This document shows, in pieces, positions 13,294 to 23,003 of a stretch of DNA of 64,000 nt. The stretch lies in the NCBI RefSeq assembly GCF_013359725.1, contig NZ_JABFMW010000002.1, positions 124,001-188,000 of the forward strand, in the 5' to 3' direction. This DNA is from Pseudarthrobacter sp. C4D7 (GTDB lineage Bacteria > Actinomycetota > Actinomycetes > Actinomycetales > Micrococcaceae). Both the position numbers and the translations under genes were made by a program. Below the pieces are notes generated by a model. It ran no database searches. It had not been told where the DNA came from and was given only the letters and a program-made list of their open reading frames with translations. Within the stretch, counting starts at the first letter, position 1. Each line of letters begins with the position of its first letter.

Positions 13294-14522
13294 GACGGTA
13301 TTCCCTCAGTCCTGTCCTGCGCCGATGGTCCCCGCAGCAGGCGGACGATGGCGCGCAGCTGTATGACCGTTACGGCAACTTCGCCAACTACCAGACCCAG
13401 GGCGCCGCCCGGGCCGCCCATCAGGTGCGCCAGGATAACCATGGAGGGGAGCCCGACAAGGGCTCCAGTAATGGTGCTGGAGAAAACTACCCGCATCTGC
13501 TTGGCAGGCACCAGCCAGTGCGCTCCCGTGGAAGTTGTCACGCAGACGAGGAGGAACGACAGACCGAACCAGAAACAGGTCCAAAAGTCAGCTGCGTAAG
13601 CTGCGCCAAATATGGTGGTGCTGACCCAGGGGCCGAGGACGGACAGCATCAGCCAACCTGCTGCGCCCAGGACTGACAAAGCCAGAAGGGAGAACCTTCG
13701 CCGCTCCTTGTGGTCCGAGCCGAATTCGTTGACCCAGCCCTGAAGGCTGTTGCCCAACGCGGCCGTCGCGAGTTGCCCAATGCGGTACAGCTTTTCCGCT
13801 GATATGAACGCAGCCAACCCGGACGCGGAGATAGAAGCCTGCACCACAAGGACGGGAGTGGAAGCATACGCCCCTGCAGCGACCGTCACGCCCGCTCCGC
13901 CCCTCAGCTTCCAGATTTCCCGAATCACGGTGCGGGGAGTCAGCCCGTGGAAGTCCGCCCGTTGAGCGTGATCCTTGTTGAACCACAAGGTTCCCGCGAG
14001 GCCGAGCAGCAGCAGAGCCAGTGGGTAGATGAAGATCCCACCGGTCGCGAACAAGAGCGGGATGACGCCCAGGGTCGCGACCATACGGGGGATAACGTCG
14101 TACTTGGCAATCCTGCCGGCGTGCCCCGTCGCTATGCAGTACCACGCCGGAGTAAGCCCTGCAGCCGCCTGGGCACAGGCCATCAGGAAAGCGACCCAGA
14201 ACTGCTCTCTAACACCCGTCAACGAGAGGACGCCTGCCATAAGGGGAACGGCGCAAACAAAGACATAAGAGCGGGTAACGAAACTGGTGGCATAGAGTCG
14301 GCGGCGGGTAACGGCGTCGCTTTCCGATGCGACGGCGGCAGGACCTGTCAATGGCCACCCGAGTCCGATGACAATTGCCGCGATTGCCCCTACAGCCTGG
14401 CCCACGGCCAGGGAATTCCAGACCGGCGGTCCACCAATTGTGGCGATGATGGGCAAGAGGATAAATGACGCAAGCGAGGCGAGCAGCGGCAACCCGGCGA
14501 AAGCCGCAATTCTTTTGATCAT
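13290..14522 (-). CDS. Wzx-like polysaccharide flippase (MOP superfamily)
   Basis: The 410-residue protein has about 12 hydrophobic segments in the arrangement of the oligosaccharide flippase/PST branch of the MOP exporters. It would flip lipid-linked oligosaccharide units across the membrane. It lies in the middle of the glycosyltransferase operon and overlaps the DUF6541 gene by four bases, consistent with a glycan-export role. No Wzy polymerase is confidently identified; one of the DUF2142/DUF6541 proteins could fill that role. The ATG start has only a weak GGAA upstream. Confidence 0.7.
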   Translation of the reverse strand: MIKRIAAFAGLPLLASLASFILLPIIATIGGPPVWNSLAVGQAVGAIAAIVIGLGWPLTGPAAVASESDAVTRRRLYATSFVTRSYVFVCAVPLMAGVLSLTGVREQFWVAFLMACAQAAAGLTPAWYCIATGHAGRIAKYDVIPRMVATLGVIPLLFATGGIFIYPLALLLLGLAGTLWFNKDHAQRADFHGLTPRTVIREIWKLRGGAGVTVAAGAYASTPVLVVQASISASGLAAFISAEKLYRIGQLATAALGNSLQGWVNEFGSDHKERRRFSLLALSVLGAAGWLMLSVLGPWVSTTIFGAAYAADFWTCFWFGLSFLLVCVTTSTGAHWLVPAKQMRVVFSSTITGALVGLPSMVILAHLMGGPGGALGLVVGEVAVTVIQLRAIVRLLRGPSAQDRTEGIPS

Positions 14523-14549
14523 GCCGTCGTTCCGGCCGCCGTGGGTCGA

Positions 14550-15593
14550 CTACACGTAGTCATAGGCATCCTTGCCCAGACGGCCGTTGACGAAGACGTC
14601 CTCAACCTCCCGCTTGAACCGGGATCGTTCGTTGAGGATGGTTTCGCGGTAGCTGCCTTGTTTCGCCACTTCCTGCTCGAAGTTGGCGATGAGCCGTGGC
14701 AGCATGGCTGCAGCGGTGGCAACTTCGGTGTCTCCGGGAGTGATTTTGTGTTCCCAGGGGATGGGAACGTCGGCGTAGAACGCGCCTGAACCCCGGCGGG
14801 CAACGATGGTCAGCGCGCCGGAGAGTGTTGCCTCCCGCGGCATGCGGTCTTTTCCGGGGTGGTGTCCCAGGTCCAAATAGACGCCGCATTGCTGCAGGGT
14901 CGCAACAACCTCGGCGCGGGTCATTCCGACGATGGGCTTCCACTCGATGCTGGGTGGGCTTGCCGCCTTCACCGCGTCGATGATGTGTCCGCCCTTGGCA
15001 GGGTTGTAGGTGACGAGTTGGCGGTTGCGCTCCGCGGGGGCCGTGGTTTGGAATTCTCCGGTGGGGGTGTAGTCGGACACCAGGGAGGGCACCACGTCCA
15101 ATCTGGTGGCGACAAAGGCCCACGCATAAGAGGACTGAACGAGGTGGATGACATCCTTGTCCGTGCGCAGTTTTGCCGGCATCACGCCGTTCTTCCACAT
15201 CCGGGCGAAGGGGACGGCCGCTTCCTTTGCCTTTTCAAACAGGCCGGCCGTGCTCCGGTACCACATGCGTTCGGCCATGAAAGTCAGCGAGTTGTCGATG
15301 CTGAGCCACCAGCACATGCGGCGGGCATGTTTGATATGGGACATCTCGTGGACGTAGGTCTCCGGATAGACCACCACATTTTCGGCGGAATCGATGATTT
15401 CAGGCGCCTCCGGGGCGTCGTAAACCCCGTACTGCTCCACCCTGTCGTTGCCTGTTGTGTGCGGGTGCGGGACCAGATAGGCGTCCTGCCCAAGCTCACG
15501 CAGCATATCAACGAGCTGATGGAGGGCTTCGGGCCCTCCGGTGCGCAGGCCGCGGTGATAGAGGACGAAGATTGATCCTGAGTTGGTGGTCAT
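14550..15593 (-). CDS. Glycosyltransferase-like protein, unassigned family
   Basis: The 347-residue soluble protein begins with IFVLYHRGLRTGGPEALHQL, which looks like the N-terminal Rossmann strand and donor loop of a GT-B enzyme, followed by VVVYPETYVHEMS. In the second half TYNPAKGGHIIDAV, VDLGHHPGKDRMPREA-like and ADVPIPWE segments suit the sugar-nucleotide half of a GT-B fold. It is not firmly recognisable as GT4. It lies between the flippase and a GT2 gene on the same strand, supporting a role in glycan assembly. Substrate is unknown. Confidence 0.55.
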   Translation of the reverse strand: MTTNSGSIFVLYHRGLRTGGPEALHQLVDMLRELGQDAYLVPHPHTTGNDRVEQYGVYDAPEAPEIIDSAENVVVYPETYVHEMSHIKHARRMCWWLSIDNSLTFMAERMWYRSTAGLFEKAKEAAVPFARMWKNGVMPAKLRTDKDVIHLVQSSYAWAFVATRLDVVPSLVSDYTPTGEFQTTAPAERNRQLVTYNPAKGGHIIDAVKAASPPSIEWKPIVGMTRAEVVATLQQCGVYLDLGHHPGKDRMPREATLSGALTIVARRGSGAFYADVPIPWEHKITPGDTEVATAAAMLPRLIANFEQEVAKQGSYRETILNERSRFKREVEDVFVNGRLGKDAYDYV

Positions 15594-15646
15594 GAGTTTT
15601 CTTTCGATGTTGACCGGGCAGTGCAGGGGAATGGGGGAGCCGGCGC

Positions 15647-16582
15647 CTAGCGCAGGCGGGCCGCGAGGGCGTCGTCTATCTTGCCCATCCGCTGACGAAC
15701 AGCGTCCCGGATGCCGGCTGCGGCGGCCACCGCGTGTTTGCGCCGGTTGGGACCAAATCCGAAGCGCACAATGTTGCTTTGGATTTCCATATAGATTCTG
15801 CGTAGAACCCAGGCCGGCTGTTTCAGCGCGTACCGGCGTGCGAGTGTCAGCGAGTTCCGGGTGATGTAGTAGACGCGGAACGGCGCGTGGTAGTAGATGT
15901 AGAGCTTCTTGGCCCCGATGTGCGCATGCCAGCCGAGGATCTTCATCGGCCGTGCGCTGCCCAGACTGTGTTCGAGGTTGCAGCCACGTCCAGCCAGTGC
16001 CCGAAGTCCTTGCTCGCGGAGCCGTGCATTGAATTCAGAATCCACGCAATCGATGAAGAACCCTTCATCGAAGAGGCCAACTGCATCGAACGTGCTTGCG
16101 CGCACCAACGTGCCGCTGGTCATGGGGTCGAAGATTTGGGGCTCATCGCGGCTGCCCCATACCGGCAGGGGGATATGGTTGTGCGACTCAGCGCACACCA
16201 TGCCTACGCTCTGCGGGTCACGGGACGCTGCCGCAGTGGCCAGAGCGGCATCGATGTAGTCCCCAGTGAACCTGGAGTCCTGGTCCATGGTGACGATCCA
16301 CTCCGGGCTCCAGCGCGCAAGAGCTTCCTTGATTCCTGTGTTCAGGGCACGGGCAATCCCGGAGTTGGTACCCTGGCGCAGAACCACGGCACCTGCCTGT
16401 TCCATCTCTGCCAGGGCCTGCGATACGTCATCGCGCGAGCCGTCGTCCACAACAATCACGTGGGCTACAAAGCGCAACAGCCACTGTACGTTGGCAACAT
16501 TTTCTGCGCCGGGGTTATAGGCCGAGACGACGCCGCAGACATTCGGGTGCGGATTGACGGGGCTCGGTTCGGGCTGCGCCAT
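15647..16582 (-). CDS. GT2 glycosyltransferase, rhamnosyltransferase-like
   Basis: The 311-residue GT-A protein has VVDDGSRDDV near residue 45, a second acidic motif MDQDSRF near residue 95, and GLFDEGFFIDCVDSEFNARL typical of bacterial rhamnosyltransferases. dTDP-rhamnose is made by the rml genes nearby, so rhamnosyl transfer is a reasonable guess. The ATG start overlaps the stop of the upstream GT2 gene by one base (TAATG), indicating coupled translation. A basic C-terminus may bind the membrane. Confidence 0.8.
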   Translation of the reverse strand: MAQPEPSPVNPHPNVCGVVSAYNPGAENVANVQWLLRFVAHVIVVDDGSRDDVSQALAEMEQAGAVVLRQGTNSGIARALNTGIKEALARWSPEWIVTMDQDSRFTGDYIDAALATAAASRDPQSVGMVCAESHNHIPLPVWGSRDEPQIFDPMTSGTLVRASTFDAVGLFDEGFFIDCVDSEFNARLREQGLRALAGRGCNLEHSLGSARPMKILGWHAHIGAKKLYIYYHAPFRVYYITRNSLTLARRYALKQPAWVLRRIYMEIQSNIVRFGFGPNRRKHAVAAAAGIRDAVRQRMGKIDDALAARLR

Positions 16583-17334
16583 TATGCCTGCCTCGCCTGC
16601 AGGGAGCGTCGTACGGCAACGTAGACGTTGCGCAGGAAGGCAATCCGTGCGCGGACTATTTTTGAAGCAGAACGGATACCGTGCGGCGTCAGGTTTTCGC
16701 CGTGAAGTCTATGCAGGATGGTGTCTTCTTCCAGGTAGACGATGGAGCGGTTGACATTGCCCACGGTCGCCAGCCACTGATCGTGCGATTCGTTCATGTA
16801 GTGCGGGAACGGCAGCGCCTGTTCCAAGAGATTCCGCCGGACTGCCATCGCGCACCCCCAGTGGAGCCGGTAACCCACCACGATGCCCAGGATGTTGCGC
16901 AGGTGATGAGTTGAATCCTTGGCCCGCAAGCGGATCTCGTGGAAGGCCCCGGTTGCGCCGTCAAAGTGCTTGCAGTTGCTGACCACCATCCCCTTGCCGT
17001 CCAGGGCTGCAATCATGCGTTCCACCCTGCCCGGCAACCAGACGTCGTCCTGGTCCGACAGGAAAACGAACTCTCCGCGTGCCTCCCCAAGGGCTCTTTC
17101 AAACGTTGCAACGTAGCCGCGGTTCACTCCGGCTTCGATCAGGCGGATACGGCTGTCGCGGACAGAGGCGACGACGGCGGACGTGTTGTCGGTGGAACAG
17201 TCGTTGACGACGATCACTTCGTCGTTGGGGCCGAGCTCGGGAAGGATCGAGTCAATCTGTTCTTTGATATGGCGCTCGCCGTTATAGGCAGCCATGCACA
17301 CGCTGATGCGCGGCCGTGGGGTTGTGGGCTCCAA
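16582..17334 (-). CDS. GT2 glycosyltransferase
   Basis: The 250-residue GT-A enzyme shows SVCMAAYNGERHI at the start, VVNDCSTDNT, and the SDQDDVW metal/donor motif around residue 95. This set is common in rhamnosyl- and related transferases for surface glycans. The TTG start is supported by AGGAG (17343-17347, minus strand) eight bases upstream. It is the first gene of the minus-strand glycan operon running to 8528 and is divergent from the GT2 gene at 17494. Confidence 0.85.
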   Translation of the reverse strand: MEPTTPRPRISVCMAAYNGERHIKEQIDSILPELGPNDEVIVVNDCSTDNTSAVVASVRDSRIRLIEAGVNRGYVATFERALGEARGEFVFLSDQDDVWLPGRVERMIAALDGKGMVVSNCKHFDGATGAFHEIRLRAKDSTHHLRNILGIVVGYRLHWGCAMAVRRNLLEQALPFPHYMNESHDQWLATVGNVNRSIVYLEEDTILHRLHGENLTPHGIRSASKIVRARIAFLRNVYVAVRRSLQARQA

Positions 17335-17432
17335 AAGTAATTCTCCTCACTCCGGGCGGTGCCAGCGGGGCGGGCAGGACCCCAAGCAGTCTAGCAAGCC
17401 ATGCCTGACAGGCCCGACACGGGCAGGTCAAC

Positions 17433-17438
17433 TATAAT
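17433..17438 (+). promoter_or_regulatory. TATAAT -10 hexamer of the GT2 gene
   Basis: A perfect TATAAT lies about 55 bases before the ATG at 17494. An open frame extends upstream to 17401, but transcription from here would begin near 17445, which supports the internal ATG. No convincing -35 at normal spacing was found. Confidence 0.6.
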
Positions 17439-17493
17439 CGTGGGGAAACCGCCGAGTTCTTCGAGCGGAGCCCACGGAAGGAATCCCAGGTCC

Positions 17494-18375
17494 ATGACCG
17501 TTGACGTAATGCTGCCCTACTACGGCGATGTCGATCAGATGAAGCTCGCAGCCCGAAGCGTGATGAACCAGGAAAATGAAGACTGGCGGCTCATCGTCAT
17601 CGACGACGGTTACCCGGACCCCGAGCCGGAACGTTGGTTCTCAACGATCACTGACCCTCGCGTTACGTACCTTAAGAACGAGAAGAACCTCGGAGCCAAC
17701 GGCAATTACAAGAAGGCTTTGACGATGGTCGAAGCGCCCTACGTGGTGATCATGGGCGCAGACGACATCATGCTGCCCAATTACCTGGACGTTGTGGTGG
17801 ACGCATTCAAGACGTACCCGCACGCCAGCGTCGTCCAGCCCGGCGTCCAGGTTATCGACGAAAAGGGTATCGCCTGCACGCCGTTGGCTGATGCCGTCAA
17901 GAAGGCCTACGCACCGAAGACCCGCGAGCGGATTGAACTCAAGGGCGAGCAGATGGCCACCAGCCTGGTCCGCGCTGACTGGGCATACTTCCCGTCATTG
18001 GCTTGGCGGTCAGAGACGGTTGTGCGGATTGGTTTTACCGAGGGCCTGGATGTCGTCCAGGACCTCGCCCTTTTGCTGGACATCGCAGCTGAAGGCGGCT
18101 CGTTGGTCGTGGATCCTACGTTGTCTTTCCTGTACCGGCGGCACTCGGCATCGGACTCTTCCGTGCGTGCCCTGGACGGGCGCCGCTTTGATGAAGAGCG
18201 GCGGTTCTTTGAAGGACAGGCAGCCCGGTTCAAGGAACTGGGCTGGAACCGGGCCGCCCGCGCTGCGTCCTTCCACACCACGTCGCGGCTGAATGCGGCA
18301 TCCTTGGTGGTCAAGTCCGTGGCAATGGGCAAGGTGGACTCCCTCCCGCGGCTGGCTAAGCACATTTTCGGCTGA
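17494..18375 (+). CDS. GT2 glycosyltransferase
   Basis: This 293-residue GT-A enzyme has DVMLPYYGDVDQM at the start, IVIDDGYPDPEP, and a GADDIMLPNYLD motif near residue 95. The substrate is not predictable. The ATG at 17494 is chosen over 17401 because it matches the usual beginning of GT2 proteins, lies downstream of a TATAAT, and has AAGGA 11 bases upstream. The gene is monocistronic, ends in a strong terminator, and is divergent from the glycan operon. Confidence 0.85.
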   Translation: MTVDVMLPYYGDVDQMKLAARSVMNQENEDWRLIVIDDGYPDPEPERWFSTITDPRVTYLKNEKNLGANGNYKKALTMVEAPYVVIMGADDIMLPNYLDVVVDAFKTYPHASVVQPGVQVIDEKGIACTPLADAVKKAYAPKTRERIELKGEQMATSLVRADWAYFPSLAWRSETVVRIGFTEGLDVVQDLALLLDIAAEGGSLVVDPTLSFLYRRHSASDSSVRALDGRRFDEERRFFEGQAARFKELGWNRAARAASFHTTSRLNAASLVVKSVAMGKVDSLPRLAKHIFG

Positions 18376-18388
18376 CCGGTTGCACAGG

Positions 18389-18420
18389 AAAGGGAGCGCC
18401 CCACGGGGCGCTCCCTTTTT
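18389..18420 (+). terminator. Intrinsic terminator after GT2 gene
   Basis: A G/C-rich inverted repeat (arms 18389-18402 and 18405-18418; in practice a 10-12 bp stem with a small loop) runs into a tract of seven T. Confidence 0.9.
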
Positions 18421-18461
18421 TGTATGGTCCGCCAATCCTGTGGCCGGCGGGACTCTTCCTG

Positions 18462-18848
18462 CTAGGCAGTGGGGCCGGTGGTTCCGTCCTGTCGCGGGTG
18501 GGACCCCACCTTCTGCTGCAGCGCCGAAAGCTCTACCTTCAACAAGGCCACCTCTTCGCAAAGAATGCGTACCTCATCCTCGGCCTGCGACTGCTCACGG
18601 GACAGGTGGAGGCAGACCCCGACAAGGAGGACCAGGGTGGTGATAAAGAGGAGGTTTGCGGGGACCTGGATTCCGAGCAAGCCGCTGGCTTGTTCGAGCA
18701 GGGCGGGGAAAGCCGCCAGCAGAAGTGTGCCGATGCCGATAACGATCCAGAGAACCGCATATTTTTCGCGCAACTTTTGACGCCGGAGCATTTCGAAGAC
18801 GAAGAAGAGAATCGCCACGACGACGATGGAGCCCATAAGGAGGGACAT
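18462..18848 (-). CDS. DUF2304 family membrane protein
   Basis: The 128-residue protein has three transmembrane helices, the conserved REKYAVLWIVIG segment of DUF2304, and a C-terminal coiled-coil-like tail with heptads (EEVALLKVELSALQQK). DUF2304 genes often sit next to polyprenyl-phosphate GT2 genes, as here with eight bases between. It may anchor or assist that transferase; its biochemical role is not established. It is the last gene of the rmlB operon. Confidence 0.8.
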   Translation of the reverse strand: MSLLMGSIVVVAILFFVFEMLRRQKLREKYAVLWIVIGIGTLLLAAFPALLEQASGLLGIQVPANLLFITTLVLLVGVCLHLSREQSQAEDEVRILCEEVALLKVELSALQQKVGSHPRQDGTTGPTA

Positions 18849-18856
18849 GTGGATTC

Positions 18857-19582
18857 CTAGTTGGTCGAAGGTGTAGATTTCTTGCGCGTCAGGGCGAACA
18901 AGAGCGCCATCCCTGAGCGGCCGAGGTAGATGGCCGCCTTGATCGGGTCATGGCTGGGCGTGCCTCCCTGGCGCTCCCTCATGGAAACGCCAACCTGGCG
19001 CACAGTACAGCCTGAACGGATGGCCACGACGAGTGAATCTATCGTGTCGCCCAGGTACTCGGCGGGGTAGTGATCCAGGTATTGGCGGATGGCTTTGGTG
19101 TTCGCTGCGCGGAAACCCGAGGTGACGTCGGTGAGCTTGGTCCGTGCCAGCCGGGATATGGTCCACGCCAGGACATTCATGGCCCACTTTCGGGGACCGC
19201 GAACGGTGTAGTTGCCCGCATCCGCAAACCGGGCACCGATGGCGATATCGGCGTCGCGCAATCCGTCCAGGACTGCCTTGATGTCCCTGGGGTCATGCTG
19301 GCCATCGGCGTCCACCTGGATGACTTGCCGGTAACCGTGCATCTGGGCATATTTGAAGCCGGTCCGCATGGCGCCGCCGACGCCCATGTTGAAGGGCAGC
19401 TGCACCACTGTGGCGCCGGCTGCCCGTGCTACGCGGGCTGTGTCGTCACGGGAGCCGTCATCGACAACCAAGACGTCGCAGGCCGGGCCAAACTCCAGGA
19501 CTTCGGCGATGGTGTTGCCGATTGCTTCCGACTCATTCCAGGCCGGCATGATGACAAGGGTGTTGTGGCGCGCTTCAGTCAT
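18857..19582 (-). CDS. Polyprenyl-phosphate glycosyltransferase (DPM1-like GT2)
   Basis: The 241-residue GT2 enzyme resembles dolichol-phosphate mannosyltransferase: IMPAWNESEAI, VVDDGSRDDTA, QVDADGQHDPRD and a VTSGFRA motif. It would make a polyprenyl-phosphate sugar at the inner membrane face. It lacks C-terminal TM helices, which may be supplied by DUF2304 or GtrA. It overlaps the rmlCD stop (ATGA, 19579-19582), so it is coupled to rhamnose-donor synthesis. Sugar specificity is unknown. Confidence 0.85.
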   Translation of the reverse strand: MTEARHNTLVIMPAWNESEAIGNTIAEVLEFGPACDVLVVDDGSRDDTARVARAAGATVVQLPFNMGVGGAMRTGFKYAQMHGYRQVIQVDADGQHDPRDIKAVLDGLRDADIAIGARFADAGNYTVRGPRKWAMNVLAWTISRLARTKLTDVTSGFRAANTKAIRQYLDHYPAEYLGDTIDSLVVAIRSGCTVRQVGVSMRERQGGTPSHDPIKAAIYLGRSGMALLFALTRKKSTPSTN

Positions 19583-21009
19583 GCTGGAAATCCGCTCGTG
19601 GTCGCTTCAACGTACTCGGTCAGGCGCTGCCGGGCAGACGGTGCCTCGAAGCCGGCGGCCTGGATCTTTGAGAGGTCCAAGACACTGTTGAGCGGCCGAG
19701 GGGCGGCATCCTTCCCCTCGAAGTATTCCTTCGTGCTCACGCCCGTCACTGCTGTCCTGCTTTTGCCGGACAATTCGTAGACGTCCGCTGCGATGTCTGC
19801 CCACGATTGCGGGTCCCCGTCGTTACTCAGGTTGTACGTACCGAAGGGTGCGCGGATGTCCAGCAAATGCCGAATACCCGCCGCGATGTCCTCGGTGAAA
19901 GTGAGGCGCCCGTACTGGTCGTTCACCACGGAAGGTTCCACTCCGCGCGATGCGAGCGACGCCATGGTGCGGACAAAGTTGTTACCTTCCCCGATGACCC
20001 AACTTGTGCGGACGATGTAGTGCCGGGGGACCACGCTGACCACAGCGTCGCCTGCTGCTTTGGTCTGACCGTAGACACCAAGCGGGGTGAGGGCTTCCGT
20101 CTCCGCATGGACTTCCCTGGCTCCGTCGAACACGTAGTCAGAGGAGACGTGCACCAGGGTGAGGTCGTGCTCAATGGCAATTCGCGCAAGCTGGGTCAAC
20201 CCGGTCACGTTGGTGGCCCAGGCGGCTGCGCGCCCTTCCGATGTCTCTGCCGCGTCGACTGCCGTGTAGGCCGCCGCATTGATGACGGTGGAATAGTTTT
20301 TCCAGTTGCGGCTAATCAAGGCGTCCGGATTGCTGAGGTCCAGCTCACTGCGCGATGCAAACTCAACGGAAGCATCGCCGTCGTACGTTTTCCGCAGTGC
20401 CTTGCCCAGTTGGCCGTTGGCTCCAATCACCAGGGTTTTCTTCGGTGGCATGGGCACGACGTCAGCAAGGCGGGGGTGCGCCTTGTCCTTGTCGGAAAGT
20501 TCGGCTTCGGAGAGCGGGATGGGCCATTCGATGGCCACGGTTTCGTCTGCCAGGTTCAGGAAGGTGTACTGACCCTGCGCGTCCGCGGACCAGTGGTCAT
20601 TGACGAGGTACGTATACGCGGTCGTATCCTCAAGCGTCTGAAAAGCGTTGCCGACACCGCGCGGAATGAAGATCGCCTGGCTCGGATCAAGTTCAGCGGT
20701 GAAAACGGCGCCGAATGTGGGCCCCTGCCGCAAATCCACCCACGCTCCGAAGATCCGTCCAGTGGCTACCGAGATGAACTTGTCCCAGGGCTCTGCATGG
20801 ATTCCCCGGGTGGTGCCTGCCTTCTCGTTGAAGGAGATGTTGTTCTGAACGGGCCGGAAGTCCGGCAGGCCGAGGGCTACCATCTTTTCCCGCTGCCAGT
20901 TCTCCTTGAACCAGCCGCGGTTGTCTCCGTGGACGGGAAGATCGTAGAGGACGACGCCAGGAATGGGCGTTTCGTGGGCAGCGAGCTTTTTGGAGAACTC
21001 GATGGACAT
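19579..21009 (-). CDS. rmlCD: Bifunctional dTDP-4-dehydrorhamnose 3,5-epimerase / 4-reductase (RmlC-RmlD fusion)
   Basis: The 476-residue protein joins two steps of dTDP-L-rhamnose synthesis. Residues 1-185 are RmlC-like: RGWFKENWQR, a GIHAEPWDKF segment with His71 at the usual catalytic-base position, and WVDLRQGPTFG. Residues 191-476 are RmlD-like: the NADPH-binding GANGQLG at about 197-203, HVSSDYVFDG, and the catalytic YGQTK. Single-domain RmlC and RmlD proteins are about 180 and 290 residues, so both appear complete. It lies three bases after rmlB and overlaps the GT2 gene that follows. RmlC-RmlD fusions are known in actinobacteria. Confidence 0.93.
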   Translation of the reverse strand: MSIEFSKKLAAHETPIPGVVLYDLPVHGDNRGWFKENWQREKMVALGLPDFRPVQNNISFNEKAGTTRGIHAEPWDKFISVATGRIFGAWVDLRQGPTFGAVFTAELDPSQAIFIPRGVGNAFQTLEDTTAYTYLVNDHWSADAQGQYTFLNLADETVAIEWPIPLSEAELSDKDKAHPRLADVVPMPPKKTLVIGANGQLGKALRKTYDGDASVEFASRSELDLSNPDALISRNWKNYSTVINAAAYTAVDAAETSEGRAAAWATNVTGLTQLARIAIEHDLTLVHVSSDYVFDGAREVHAETEALTPLGVYGQTKAAGDAVVSVVPRHYIVRTSWVIGEGNNFVRTMASLASRGVEPSVVNDQYGRLTFTEDIAAGIRHLLDIRAPFGTYNLSNDGDPQSWADIAADVYELSGKSRTAVTGVSTKEYFEGKDAAPRPLNSVLDLSKIQAAGFEAPSARQRLTEYVEATTSGFPA

Positions 21010-21012
21010 GCC

Positions 21013-22047
<1,035 letters not shown>

Positions 22048-22066
22048 CTAAAGGAAAGATAGGTGC

Positions 22067-22936
22067 ATGCGCGGAATAATACTCGCCGGCGGTACCGGCT
22101 CGAGGCTCCACCCCATCACCTTGGGCGTCAGCAAGCAGCTGGTCCCGGTGTACGACAAGCCCATGATCTACTACCCGCTCTCCACCCTGATCCTCGCGGG
22201 CATCCGGGACATCCTCATCATCACCACCCCCCACGACGCTGAGCAGTTTGAACGCCTCCTTGGTGACGGGTCGCGGTTTGGTGTCTCCATCACTTACAAG
22301 CAGCAGCCGTCCCCCGATGGCCTCGCACAGGCGTTCGTGCTCGGTGCCGAGCACATTGGCGACGACAGTGTGGCCCTTGTCCTGGGAGACAACATTTTCT
22401 ACGGGCATGGGATGGGCACGCAGCTGCGACGCTTCGAAAACATCGACGGTGGTGCAGTTTTCGGCTACTGGGTGGCCGACCCGAAGGCCTACGGCGTGGT
22501 GGAGTTCGACGAGAACGGCAAAGCCGTCTCGCTGGAAGAGAAGCCTGCAGAACCCAAGAGCCACTATGCGGTGCCCGGGCTTTATTTCTACGACAACGAT
22601 GTTGTGGACATTGCCAGGAACTTGAAGCCCTCCGCCCGCGGAGAACTTGAGATCACCGATGTGAACCGCACCTACCTGGAGCGGGGCAAGCTGCAGGTTG
22701 AGATTCTTCCGCGGGGAACAGCGTGGCTGGACACAGGAACTTTCAACGACCTGAACGACGCCTCGAACTTCGTCCGGACCACCGAGAACCGGCAGGGCCT
22801 CAAGATCGGGGCACCCGAAGAAATTGCCTGGCGTTTGGGATTCCTAACGGACGATGAACTGCGTGACCGGGCTGAGCCTCTCGTCAAGAGCGGTTACGGT
22901 TCCTACCTCATTGAGCTCCTGGAACACGGCCGCTAA
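22067..22936 (+). CDS. rmlA: Glucose-1-phosphate thymidylyltransferase
   Basis: The 289-residue nucleotidyltransferase makes dTDP-glucose, the first step to dTDP-rhamnose. It has the nucleotide loop [13 protein letters not shown] at residues about 6-18, [20 protein letters not shown] with the metal-binding Asp, and GTAWLDTGT near the C-terminal part. The length equals the family's usual 290. AAGGA lies 11 bases upstream of the ATG. It is divergent from rmlB across a 55-base gap and ends in a strong terminator. Confidence 0.96.
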   Translation: MRGIILAGGTGSRLHPITLGVSKQLVPVYDKPMIYYPLSTLILAGIRDILIITTPHDAEQFERLLGDGSRFGVSITYKQQPSPDGLAQAFVLGAEHIGDDSVALVLGDNIFYGHGMGTQLRRFENIDGGAVFGYWVADPKAYGVVEFDENGKAVSLEEKPAEPKSHYAVPGLYFYDNDVVDIARNLKPSARGELEITDVNRTYLERGKLQVEILPRGTAWLDTGTFNDLNDASNFVRTTENRQGLKIGAPEEIAWRLGFLTDDELRDRAEPLVKSGYGSYLIELLEHGR

Positions 22937-22952
22937 AAGGTAGACAAACAAG

Positions 22953-22984
22953 AGGGGCGGGACCGCGAATGCGGTTCCGCCCCT
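22953..22984. terminator. Intrinsic terminator between convergent rmlA and GH25 gene
   Basis: A 14-bp stem (22953-22966 with 22971-22984, one G-T wobble) has a four-base loop. Confidence 0.85.
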
Positions 22985-23003
22985 AATTGTTTGCAGTGGG
23001 GGT

